Shown: positions 1 to 7,134 of the stretch, one piece after another
How the letters are laid out: the number at the start of each line of letters is the position of its first letter
Numbering within the stretch: the stretch's first letter is position 1
NCBI GenBank assembly: GCA_028877265.1
Contig: JAPPGX010000086.1
Location: 1 to 64,000 of the forward strand
DNA: 64,000 nucleotides
Origin: Acidobacteriota bacterium
GTDB taxonomy: Bacteria; Acidobacteriota; Vicinamibacteria; Marinacidobacterales; Marinacidobacteraceae
Direction: 5' to 3'
Made by a program: the position numbers and the translations under genes
The notes under the pieces: generated by a model
Told to the model about the DNA's origin: nothing
The model's input: the letters and a program-made list of their open reading frames with translations, nothing else
Databases searched by the model: none

Positions 1-57
1 GGCCCTCGAACCATACGGAGAGCCGCTCCGCGGGTGAGGACGATCCGGGCACGGACG

Positions 58-837
58 TCAGGCCCCGCGCCCCGCGGCAGCGGCCCGCCTCCGCGTGCCG
101 AACCGCGGACGCCCGGCAAACACGAGGTCGTCATCGAGACGCGCCCAGCCGAGTCCCGCGAGGTCCACCGGCGCCGGCACCCGGGCGAGGGCCGGCTCGC
201 CGCCGACGAGCCGCGGGGCGACGGTGATCACGACCCAGTCCGCGAGCCGTTCGGCGAACATCGAGGTGAGCACCCGGCCGCCACCCTCCACGAGCAGCTT
301 CCGCACGCCGCGCCGGTGCAGAGCGCGCATGACGGATCGGAGCGGCACCGGGCCGTTCGGCGAACGGAACCTCAAGACCGTCACGCCGGCTTCGCGAAGC
401 CGCGCGGCCCGCTCACGCGACGCCTCGAAGCTCGTCGCGACGAGTGGCGGGGGAGCAGCCCCGGAAGCTCCGCGGCCTCGGAGAAGCCGGGCGGTGGGCG
501 GCAGCCGAAGCCGGCCATCGAGGATGACCGGCAGAGGGCTGTCTCCGGTGACGAGCCTCACGTTGAGCCGCGGGTCGTCGGCCAGCACCGTGCCGATTCC
601 CACCAGAATCGCGTCGTGGCCGGCGCGCAGCCGGTGCGTGAGTTCCAGCGAACGCGAGCCGCTGAGCCGGAGCGGCTCGCCGGGTCTCGCGGCGATGGAG
701 CCGTCCAGACTCTGGGCATAGCTGACGGTGACGCGGGGCCGGCGGCGCACCCCCTTCTCCTCACCCGAGGTGAGTTGGGCCACCAGACCCTCGAGCCCCG
801 CCGCGAGCGGTCCCGCCCCGACGGAACGGGCGGTCAC
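58..837 (-). CDS. Stand-alone RibD C-terminal-type reductase
   Basis: The 259-residue protein matches the reductase half of RibD, an NAD(P)H-dependent, dihydrofolate-reductase-like fold. In riboflavin synthesis that domain reduces the ribosyl side chain of the deaminated pyrimidine intermediate. Visible motifs are SLDG at residues 43-46, the DAILVGIGTVLADDPRLN block from residue 75, and EGGG near residue 184. The cytidine-deaminase-like half of bifunctional RibD is absent and there is no signal peptide, so it should be cytosolic. Its ATG overlaps the TGA of the upstream hydrolase gene by four bases (ATGA), implying translational coupling. No other riboflavin gene is visible, so a reductase with a different substrate is possible. 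Downstream, a possible ATG at position 14 on the same strand leaves the window after four codons and cannot be judged. Confidence 0.85.
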   Translation of the reverse strand: MTARSVGAGPLAAGLEGLVAQLTSGEEKGVRRRPRVTVSYAQSLDGSIAARPGEPLRLSGSRSLELTHRLRAGHDAILVGIGTVLADDPRLNVRLVTGDSPLPVILDGRLRLPPTARLLRGRGASGAAPPPLVATSFEASRERAARLREAGVTVLRFRSPNGPVPLRSVMRALHRRGVRKLLVEGGGRVLTSMFAERLADWVVITVAPRLVGGEPALARVPAPVDLAGLGWARLDDDLVFAGRPRFGTRRRAAAAGRGA

Positions 838-3158
838 GAGGGGCCGGGCGCCGCCCCGTCTTCCGGATCGCCTGCCGGAGGGCTCCGAAACCCGACGTCG
901 TCCAGCAGGACGTCTCCGGCGACCTCCGGGTCGAACCGGAACCGGATGCCGATCACCGGCGGCGGCTCGGCAGGCGGCGGAGGCGCGGGCGCCGCGCCGG
1001 GAACGGCGGGAGGGGGCAGAGGTGGCGGAGGCAACAGGTTCCTGCCCCGGATGGCAACTGCCTGCGGTATTTCCTCGGCGATGCGGCGGTACCGCTCAAG
1101 GTTCATCCGGCGCGCCTTCAGGAACTGGACCTCGAAAGGGGGTTCCGGGGAGATCGCGTCCACAATCGCGAACGCCGGCCCCTCGACGTCCTCGGGAAAC
1201 AGCAGTTGCACCGTCATCGCGATGGACGGCCGCGCGGCCGGCGGGTCGGCGTCCTCTGCAGGCGGATCCGGGTGCCAGACCGCGGAGAACACGAACTCGT
1301 CTTCGGCGGTGACCGCCATCGGTTCGGCGAAGCGAATCTCGTAGACCGGGTCCTCGGCCTGTTCGCCTCCGGACGTCTCCAACCGGACGGCGGAGGTGGC
1401 CTGTTTGGAGCCGTCGCGGAAGAGGACTTCCTCCTCGCTCCAGCCGACCAGACCGCGAGCCTCGATCGTGCCGCCCTGAGTGGTGGCGGTGGCGAGATGA
1501 AGGTCCTCCTCGAAGCCCGCCACGATGCGCATGCGCGAGTCCGCGTACTGGTTCTGGTAGCGGGTCTCGGGAAGGAACGGCGCCCCGGCGCGGTAGTCGC
1601 GGAGCAGCGGCACGAACGCCGCTTCCCCGAGCAGCGTGGCGCGCAGGAACGCCAGGACGTACACCTGAGCCATCCGCTGCTGTTCGGCTGCGGCGAGGAG
1701 GGGGGCCCGGTTGAGCCAGAACATGCCCCAAAGACCCGAGTCCATGCCCCAAGTGGTATTGAACTGACCGTGGTTGCCGCGGTGCGCGACGACGCCCGCC
1801 TTCAGTCGGAACCCGAGCGCCCCCGCGGAGCGCTCGGCCGCTCCGTCCAGACGGGTCCGGTGGAACTGGCGCAGACCGTGGAAACTGGGCTCGTCGGTGT
1901 CGTAGGAGCCCTGAAGCGCCAGGAAGTTGACATCGTGCAGCTCGATGCGCCGCGAGTAGCGGCGGTCGATCTGGGCGATCGCCACGACGGACTCGATTCC
2001 GAAGCCGTAATCGAACCGGTAGTTCGCGTCGTCCGGGAAAGAAGGAAGGTCGTTGAAGGCGGCGGCGATCGCCGCCGCCTCCCCGCCGCGCGAGTGCCCC
2101 AGCAGAGCTACCCGGTCGAGGTCGAGGCGGTTGTAGAGGGGTGAGCGCGGGTCCCGGTTCCAGGTGCGAAACAGCCGGAGGTGCTCCAGCAGCAGGATCG
2201 CCCGCGCCGGCATCTCGCGCCCGCCGAAATCGCCCGACCAGGTTCCGTTGAGGAAGTTGGCGTCCACGGACGCGGTCGCGATCCCGTGGCTCGCGAGCAC
2301 GTCCGCGAGGTAGTCGTAACCGGCATCGGAGAAGTCCTCCATCCGGTGGTTGCCGTGAACGATCAGCGCCACCGGGCGCCGGTTCCCGGGGCCGGTATCG
2401 GGGAGGTGGAGCCGGCCGTTCCGCGGAGCGTCCTCCAGGCCGAATCCCCACCACCATTCCCGGTGGGTCGCGCGAAAACCGCGCCACTCCGGGAGCACCC
2501 GGCTGAGGTCCACGGAGGGCGAGCGGATGGTCACCGCGTCCCCGTACTCCGGCCGGTAGGGATCCCGTCCGCTGCCGTAGGTCAGGAGGCGAACCGGATA
2601 GGGCCCGCGGGCCGCCGGGTCTTCGGCGAGGACCGGCGGCGGATTGGGCTGCGCCTGCGCCGGCCGGACGTACGGATCCTCCCCCGGACCGAAGAACCAC
2701 ATTCCCCCGTAGGCGATGAGCCCGGCCCCCACCAGGGTGAGAAGCACCCCACCCCGGCCGTAGGCCGCGCCGTGCGGCCGAAACACCATGGCGAGACCGG
2801 AGCCGACGAGGAACGGTCCGAGAAAGACGACCACCAGGAGTCCCGGAAGGAGCGCCTCCGGCCAGCGAAAGATGGTGCTCCGGAGCAGCCAGAGGCTCGC
2901 CCCCGCCGCCACCAGCAGCAGGAAGGCGTCGGTGGAGAGCCACTCGACGAGGCGCTCCGCAACCCGGGTCAACCCGACGAAGATCACGAGCGAAACCACG
3001 CCCGCCAGGAGTCCCGCGAGCGACGCCAGCAGCCACCCCGGGATGGCCCCGAAGGAAACGGCCGCCAGAGCATGCAGGATGACCACGCCCAGGGCGCTCG
3101 TGGCCGCGCCGGCCACGAAATAGCGCCGGATGATCGGCGCGTAGTCAGAGCGTCGCAC
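834..3158 (-). CDS. Membrane-anchored alpha/beta hydrolase
   Basis: The 774-residue protein has about five hydrophobic segments in residues 10-155, then a large extracytoplasmic alpha/beta-hydrolase domain. ALIVHGN at residues 264-270 is the oxyanion strand and GHSRGG at 354-359 the nucleophile elbow, so Ser356 is the probable nucleophile. The domain resembles PAF-acetylhydrolase or dienelactone-hydrolase-like esterases. The C-terminal third lacks the hydrolase motifs and carries a proline-rich linker near residue 725. The start is a GTG 31 bases after the cupin stop, and the stop overlaps the next ATG, so the three genes look like one operon. The substrate cannot be read from the sequence. 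The proline tract and the membrane domain are unusual additions to this fold. Confidence 0.85.
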   Translation of the reverse strand: MRRSDYAPIIRRYFVAGAATSALGVVILHALAAVSFGAIPGWLLASLAGLLAGVVSLVIFVGLTRVAERLVEWLSTDAFLLLVAAGASLWLLRSTIFRWPEALLPGLLVVVFLGPFLVGSGLAMVFRPHGAAYGRGGVLLTLVGAGLIAYGGMWFFGPGEDPYVRPAQAQPNPPPVLAEDPAARGPYPVRLLTYGSGRDPYRPEYGDAVTIRSPSVDLSRVLPEWRGFRATHREWWWGFGLEDAPRNGRLHLPDTGPGNRRPVALIVHGNHRMEDFSDAGYDYLADVLASHGIATASVDANFLNGTWSGDFGGREMPARAILLLEHLRLFRTWNRDPRSPLYNRLDLDRVALLGHSRGGEAAAIAAAFNDLPSFPDDANYRFDYGFGIESVVAIAQIDRRYSRRIELHDVNFLALQGSYDTDEPSFHGLRQFHRTRLDGAAERSAGALGFRLKAGVVAHRGNHGQFNTTWGMDSGLWGMFWLNRAPLLAAAEQQRMAQVYVLAFLRATLLGEAAFVPLLRDYRAGAPFLPETRYQNQYADSRMRIVAGFEEDLHLATATTQGGTIEARGLVGWSEEEVLFRDGSKQATSAVRLETSGGEQAEDPVYEIRFAEPMAVTAEDEFVFSAVWHPDPPAEDADPPAARPSIAMTVQLLFPEDVEGPAFAIVDAISPEPPFEVQFLKARRMNLERYRRIAEEIPQAVAIRGRNLLPPPPLPPPAVPGAAPAPPPPAEPPPVIGIRFRFDPEVAGDVLLDDVGFRSPPAGDPEDGAAPGPS

Positions 3159-3189
3159 GCTTCGTTTCAGGCTCCCTCGCTCGAACCGT

Positions 3190-3573
3190 TCAGTCGCCTC
3201 CGCGCCGGAGGTAGTCGTCGGTTCCGTCCAGCCAGTCCTGCCGCGGCGGCGTGAAGATGTCCACGTCCAGGGTGTCTTCCAGCGCGATCGCCTTGTGCGG
3301 CACCCACGAGGGGAGGACCAGCACCTCTCCGGCCTTCACGTCGATCGGCTCCGAATCCTCGTCTTCGATCCAGAACCGGAGCACGCCGCTGATCACATAG
3401 GTGATCTGCTCGTTGTCGTGCGAGTGCATCGGGACCACCGCGCCCTTGTCCAGGTAGACATGGGTGAGCATGGCCCGGTCGGCGGTGATGATCCGGCGGC
3501 TGAGCTGGTCGGTCAGGCGCTCCTTCTCCATGGCTTCCCAGCGGATGTGACGTACTTGATCTCTCGCTGACAC
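3190..3573 (-). CDS. Cupin-domain protein
   Basis: A 127-residue single cupin barrel. The first motif is visible as MHSHDNEQITYVISGVLRFW, with His-x-His and the following Glu as metal ligands. The second is the PSWVPHKA segment. The open frame runs further upstream, but the preferred start is GTG at 3573. A GGGAAGGGA ribosome-binding sequence lies about six bases before it, and the upstream residues are arginine- and proline-rich noise. A later ATG at 3531 would still leave the whole barrel. Small cupins of this type are often metal-dependent isomerases, dioxygenases or sensors, and the substrate is unknown. It leads the operon with the membrane hydrolase and the RibD-like reductase. Confidence 0.85.
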   Translation of the reverse strand: MSARDQVRHIRWEAMEKERLTDQLSRRIITADRAMLTHVYLDKGAVVPMHSHDNEQITYVISGVLRFWIEDEDSEPIDVKAGEVLVLPSWVPHKAIALEDTLDVDIFTPPRQDWLDGTDDYLRRGGD

Positions 3574-3609
3574 GGGACGTTCCCTTCCCGCCCCCGGGGG
3601 CGGCTTCCG

Positions 3610-3615
3610 ATGATA
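3610..3615 (-). promoter_or_regulatory. Candidate -10 element of the cupin operon
   Basis: TATCAT on the minus strand, followed by a GC-rich CGGAAGCCGCCCC stretch, lies 37 bases before the GTG at 3573. No -35 hexamer is recognisable. It matches a TANNNT-plus-GC-rich pattern seen before several other genes here. Confidence 0.35.
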
Positions 3616-3619
3616 TCCG

Positions 3620-3664
3620 GGAACGCCGGTCTTCAGACCGGCGCCGCTCCGCCACGGCGGAGCG
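3620..3664 (+). repeat. Double-hairpin intergenic repeat, unit 1
   Basis: GGAACG is followed by a 9-bp-arm hairpin (CGCCGGTCT, loop TC, AGACCGGCG). A second 9-bp-arm hairpin follows (CGCTCCGCC, loop AC, GGCGGAGCG). It lies between the end of the 119-residue membrane protein gene and the cupin promoter, where it could end transcription of the former. Confidence 0.8.
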
Positions 3665-3682
3665 CCATCGCTCCCCCGCGAA

Positions 3683-4042
3683 TCAACTCCAGTAGCCGAC
3701 CTGGAGCCCCAGGACGACCCCGGCGGCGCCCACGACCAGGGGAAACGCGGCCAGCCCGAGCAACGCCCGGATTCCGAGGCCGAGGGAGCCCGGAGCGAAC
3801 ACGAGGACACCCTGCACCAGGAACGTTCCGTAGAGGGCGCCGTAGGCCACGTCCGGCTGGGCGCAGAAGGGGCAGTCCGGCGGGCCGGGTGTCTGGATGT
3901 TGCAAAACGCCGCGCCGCCGCTCCAGATGGAAACGCAGCCGCAGTCGTAGATCACATGGCAGACGTTCAGGAAGAACGTTGCCGCGACCGCGACCAGCGG
4001 CGCCAGCACGGCCGCCCGTATCGCCAGCTTCCGGAGATTCAT
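3683..4042 (-). CDS. Small cysteine-rich membrane protein, unknown function
   Basis: A 119-residue protein I do not recognise. It has an N-terminal hydrophobic segment (residues 7-27) and two further hydrophobic segments in the second half. The loop between carries Cys residues in the patterns CHVIYDCGC and CPFCAQPD, plus one more Cys. The CxxC pair suggests a disulfide or metal site outside the membrane, but no known thiol-oxidoreductase fold is evident. The ATG at 4042 is chosen because residues upstream in the open frame are arginine- and proline-rich and not membrane-like. It is divergent from the ABC importer operon and separated from the cupin gene by a double-hairpin repeat, so it is probably monocistronic. 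Confidence 0.65.
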   Translation of the reverse strand: MNLRKLAIRAAVLAPLVAVAATFFLNVCHVIYDCGCVSIWSGGAAFCNIQTPGPPDCPFCAQPDVAYGALYGTFLVQGVLVFAPGSLGLGIRALLGLAAFPLVVGAAGVVLGLQVGYWS

Positions 4043-4155
4043 CTGTCTGTCTGGTCTGCCGCCCGAGGCGAGCCGCACTCGGCGGGAGTCTAAGCGGAGC
4101 GGCGGGGGTCCGTTCCGCGGACCGCCTTTTGGGCCAGGCCGGACCGCCCCGCCCA

Positions 4156-4161
4156 TAGAAT
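4156..4161 (+). promoter_or_regulatory. Candidate -10 element of the ABC importer operon
   Basis: TAGAAT, then TCGCCGCGC, ends only 11 bases before the ATG at 4173. Transcription starting about seven bases downstream would give a leader of roughly five bases. There is no Shine-Dalgarno sequence before this ATG, which fits a near-leaderless transcript. No clear -35 is seen. Confidence 0.4.
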
Positions 4162-4172
4162 TCGCCGCGCAC

Positions 4173-5027
4173 ATGGACCGGAGCAGGCGACGGGTCGCTG
4201 GCCTGCTGCTCCTGCCGGCCCTCCTCGTGGTGGCGGTGTTGGCCGCGGCGCCCATCGGTCTGCTGTTCCGCGTGGCGCTCTATCCCCCCGGCCCGGTCGC
4301 GCCGCTCGCCGGGGGCCCGGAACTCGATTCCTTCGCCGGACTGCTGAGCGCTCCGTATCCGTCGGTCGCCCTGCGGACGCTCCGCCTCTCGCTCCTCACC
4401 ACGGTGCTGGTCACGCTCCTCGGTTTTCCGGTCGCCCTCTTCCTTTCCCGCTCGCGGGGGCTCTCCCGCCGGATCCAGACGCTGCTGATCGTCTCCCCGC
4501 TCCTGATGTCGGTGGTGGTGCGCGCCTACGGCTGGATGCTGATCCTCGGCCGCCAGGGGTTCGTCGGAGAAACGCTCGCGGCGCTCTCGCTTCCCCGCGC
4601 CGGTCTCCTGCACACCGAGACCGCGGTGCTCCTCGCGCTGACCGAGTCGTTTCTCCCGTTCATGATCCTCGCGCTGGCCGCCAGCCTCGACCGGATCGAC
4701 CCCGACCTCCTCGCCGCCGCCCGCGGCCTGGGAGCTTCGTCGACGCGCACGTTCCTCGCGGTCGTGGTGCCCCTCACCCTCCCCGGCTTCCTGGCAGGAG
4801 CGAGCTTCGTCCTGGTGGGAAGCCTCTCGGCCTACGCCATCCCCGCACTGCTCGGCGGAGCGGCGGCCCGCACCTTCGTTATGGAAATCTACGAACTGGT
4901 CACCATCAGCTTCGACTGGCCCACCGCAGCCGCCGCCTCCCTGGTGCTGCTTCTCTTCGCTTCGGTCCTGCTCGGCGGAGCGGCGCTCCTGAGCCGCCGC
5001 CGGTCGGCGCGCAGCTTCGGGACCTAG
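4173..5027 (+). CDS. ABC transporter permease, PotB-like
   Basis: The 284-residue inner-membrane protein has about six hydrophobic segments. It carries the EAA-type cytoplasmic loop that docks on the ATPase, visible as ARGLGASSTRTFLAVVVPLT around residues 183-202. The layout matches the first permease of spermidine/putrescine-type and related importers. It is the first gene of an operon that continues with a second permease, binding lipoprotein, MmgE/PrpD enzyme and ATPase. The TAG stop lies inside the 4-bp CTAG target duplication of a 179-bp mobile element, so the reading frame was left intact by the insertion. The true substrate (polyamine, iron or another small solute) cannot be decided. 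Confidence 0.9.
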   Translation: MDRSRRRVAGLLLLPALLVVAVLAAAPIGLLFRVALYPPGPVAPLAGGPELDSFAGLLSAPYPSVALRTLRLSLLTTVLVTLLGFPVALFLSRSRGLSRRIQTLLIVSPLLMSVVVRAYGWMLILGRQGFVGETLAALSLPRAGLLHTETAVLLALTESFLPFMILALAASLDRIDPDLLAAARGLGASSTRTFLAVVVPLTLPGFLAGASFVLVGSLSAYAIPALLGGAAARTFVMEIYELVTISFDWPTAAAASLVLLLFASVLLGGAALLSRRRSARSFGT

Positions 5028-5206
5028 CAGCCTGTGATGAAACTCACGCGGCAGTCGAACGGCGATGCATCCCGGCTGAACCGCGCCTCTGCGAGGCGCT
5101 CTGCGTTGCGTTTCGGTCGAAATACACTCGGTATTCCTCCCTCACGCGCCTTGTCAGCCGGGCGCCTCGCCGTTCTTGGTGCTCACGCCAGTTCCACCAC
5201 AGGCTG
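5028..5206 (+). mobile_element. 179-bp MITE-like element, copy 1
   Basis: The non-coding element starts CAGCCTGTG and ends CACAGGCTG. Including the flanks, the two ends match as inverted repeats at 18 of 20 positions. It is flanked by CTAG at 5024-5027 and 5207-5210, a 4-bp target duplication of YTAR form. Internal palindromes include GCGCCTC-TGC-GAGGCGC. A second copy of exactly 179 bp, in inverse orientation and roughly 80-85% identical by eye, lies at 62583-62761. No transposase is encoded, so it must be moved in trans. IS5-group transposases are known to use YTAR targets. The insertion separates the two permease genes of the importer operon. Confidence 0.85.
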
Positions 5207-5228
5207 CTAGGAACTCCGGGAAGTGGTG

Positions 5229-6080
5229 ATGCGCATCGCGCTGGGAGCGGCCGCGGCCGTCGCCTACGCGGTACTCCTCCTCGCGCCCCTCGCCGTGATC
5301 GTCTATTCCGTAAGCCCGGGGGCGGCGCTCGAGATCCCGCCGTCCGGCATGAGCCTTCGCTGGTACGCGGGCCTCGCCGACCAGCCGCGGCTCGTTTCCG
5401 GGCTCTTCACGAGCCTGCTGCTGGGAGCGATCGCGACGGGCGCGGCGCTCGTCACCGGCATCCCGGCGGCTCTCGCGCTCACGCGGGGCTCGCTCCCCGG
5501 ACGCGAGGCCTTTCTTGCCGTTCTCCTCTCCCCGCTGAGCCTCCCCGGTCTCGTTCTCGGTCTCGGCGTGTTGACGAGCGCCGCCGTGCTCGCGAACGCC
5601 ACCGGCATCCAGACCGCCGGAACGCTCCTGCCGCTGGTTGCCGCCCACCTCCTCATCACCATCCCGTGGGTCGTGCGTAGCGTGGCCGCGTCCCTCGAGT
5701 CCACCGATCCGGCGCTCGAGGACCAGGCGCGCAGCCTGGGCGCCGGTCCCTTCGCGACCCTCTTGCTCGTGACCCTGCCGAGCGCCCGCGCGGGTATCGT
5801 TGCCGGCGCGATGTCCGCCTTCGTGATCTCCTTCGGCAACTTCGCGCTGTCGCTGCTCCTGGCCAGCGGCCGGACCGTCACCCTGCCGGTGGCCATCTAC
5901 GAGACCGTGGACCGCTACCAGGACCCCACCGTCGCCGCGGTGAGCACCCTCACCATCGCCGCCGCGGTGGTCGCCGCCGTGCTGACCGATCGGATCTCCG
6001 GGCCGCTCAGGGCCCGGGGCTCCTCGTCACGAGGCGGCGACCGGCGGAGCGGTCCCGCCGGCCTGGACCGGGTTCGATGA
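5229..6080 (+). CDS. ABC transporter permease, PotC-like
   Basis: The 283-residue inner-membrane protein has six or so hydrophobic segments and the second EAA-type loop (DQARSLGAGPFATLLLVTLP). It pairs with the upstream permease to form the channel of a polyamine-type importer. The ATG at 5229 is preferred because GGGAAG at 5218-5223 gives good ribosome-binding spacing; in-frame GTG codons at 5223 and 5226 are alternatives. The mobile element ends 18 bases before this ATG, so the ribosome-binding site directly follows the insertion. The 3' end overlaps the binding-protein gene by four bases (ATGA). Confidence 0.9.
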   Translation: MRIALGAAAAVAYAVLLLAPLAVIVYSVSPGAALEIPPSGMSLRWYAGLADQPRLVSGLFTSLLLGAIATGAALVTGIPAALALTRGSLPGREAFLAVLLSPLSLPGLVLGLGVLTSAAVLANATGIQTAGTLLPLVAAHLLITIPWVVRSVAASLESTDPALEDQARSLGAGPFATLLLVTLPSARAGIVAGAMSAFVISFGNFALSLLLASGRTVTLPVAIYETVDRYQDPTVAAVSTLTIAAAVVAAVLTDRISGPLRARGSSSRGGDRRSGPAGLDRVR

Positions 6081-7132
6081 AGACCGGGAAACGCCCGCTG
6101 CACCGGCGCCGGGTCGCCGGGCCGCTCTGTCTGCTCCTGGCGGCGGGCCTGCCGCTCGGGTGTGGAGGGCGCGCCGAGGACGACCTGGTGATCGCGGTCC
6201 CACCGGGCCGCATCGCGGACCTGGAGGACTACTTCGCCGGACCGTTCGAGGCGGCGACGGGCGCCAACCTCATCCCGGTCGGGCTCCGGTCCGCCGACCA
6301 GGCGGCCCGGGTGCGCGTGGAGCGCGGCAACCCGTCCCTCGACGTGCTGTGGATCGACGCGGGAGAAGCAGCCCTGCTCGCGGGCGAGGGACTCGTCGAA
6401 ACTCCCTTCGACCCGGAGGCCTCGCAGGAGGGGGAACTGCGGGTCCCGAATGCCGCCTGGGCCGACCCGGATGCCTGGTTCAGCCAGCGGGCTCTCCCGG
6501 CCACGTTCTCCTCCGCCATCGGGTTTCTCTACAACACGGCGCATTTCCACTCTCCCCCGGCCTCCTGGACGGCGCTGGAAGATCCCGCTCTCGCGGGTCG
6601 GCTCGCCCTCTTCGGGTTCGGGAGCACGCTCGGCCCGCTCACCGTCGCGGCCCTGGCGCGCATCGAGACGGGGGACGAGACGGAGGCCGACGCGGGATTT
6701 CGGAGACTCGGCCGGCTCCGGGGAAACGTCCTGGTGTACGGCACCAGCGGACCCGCCAACAACCAGTTGGTCGCCCAGGGCGAAGCCTGGCTGACGCTGG
6801 GATTGCCCTCTCAGGCGCGGCACCTCGCGGGCGAAGGCGCACCCGTCGGATGGGCCGCCCCCGCCGAGGGCGCGATCGCCCTGCCCCAGGGAATCCAGAT
6901 CGTCACCGGAACCCGGCGCCCCGAACTGGCGCGGGCGTTCGCGGACTACATGTTTTCGCTGAAAGTCCAGCGGACCGCGGCCCGCGAACTCCAGTTGGTG
7001 CCGTCGCGCAGCGATGCCGAGATTCCCCCCGGCCTGCCGCCGTCCGAAACCCTCATGCGACTCGACATGGTGACGCTGGGAGATCTGCGTCCATCGTGGG
7101 CGACCCGCTTCCGCCGCGAGATGATTCCCTGA
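6077..7132 (+). CDS. ABC transporter substrate-binding lipoprotein
   Basis: A 351-residue family-1-like extracellular solute-binding protein. Residues 1-29 form a lipoprotein signal with Arg-rich start, hydrophobic core and lipobox ending at Cys29 (LPLGC), so the mature protein is lipid-anchored. The body contains VLWIDAGEAALL, FSSAIGFLYN and GTSGPANNQLV, typical of the polyamine/iron/thiamine-type binding-protein fold. It overlaps the second permease gene and is followed two bases later by the MmgE/PrpD gene. It would deliver the solute to the two permeases. Ligand residues cannot be assigned from sequence alone. Confidence 0.88.
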   Translation: MKTGKRPLHRRRVAGPLCLLLAAGLPLGCGGRAEDDLVIAVPPGRIADLEDYFAGPFEAATGANLIPVGLRSADQAARVRVERGNPSLDVLWIDAGEAALLAGEGLVETPFDPEASQEGELRVPNAAWADPDAWFSQRALPATFSSAIGFLYNTAHFHSPPASWTALEDPALAGRLALFGFGSTLGPLTVAALARIETGDETEADAGFRRLGRLRGNVLVYGTSGPANNQLVAQGEAWLTLGLPSQARHLAGEGAPVGWAAPAEGAIALPQGIQIVTGTRRPELARAFADYMFSLKVQRTAARELQLVPSRSDAEIPPGLPPSETLMRLDMVTLGDLRPSWATRFRREMIP

Positions 7133-7134
7133 TC

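Noticed and set aside
6160-7134. N-terminal extension of the MmgE/PrpD frame through the binding-protein gene
   Set aside because: The extra 325 residues are an out-of-frame reading of the lipoprotein gene; ATG 7135 fits the family start.
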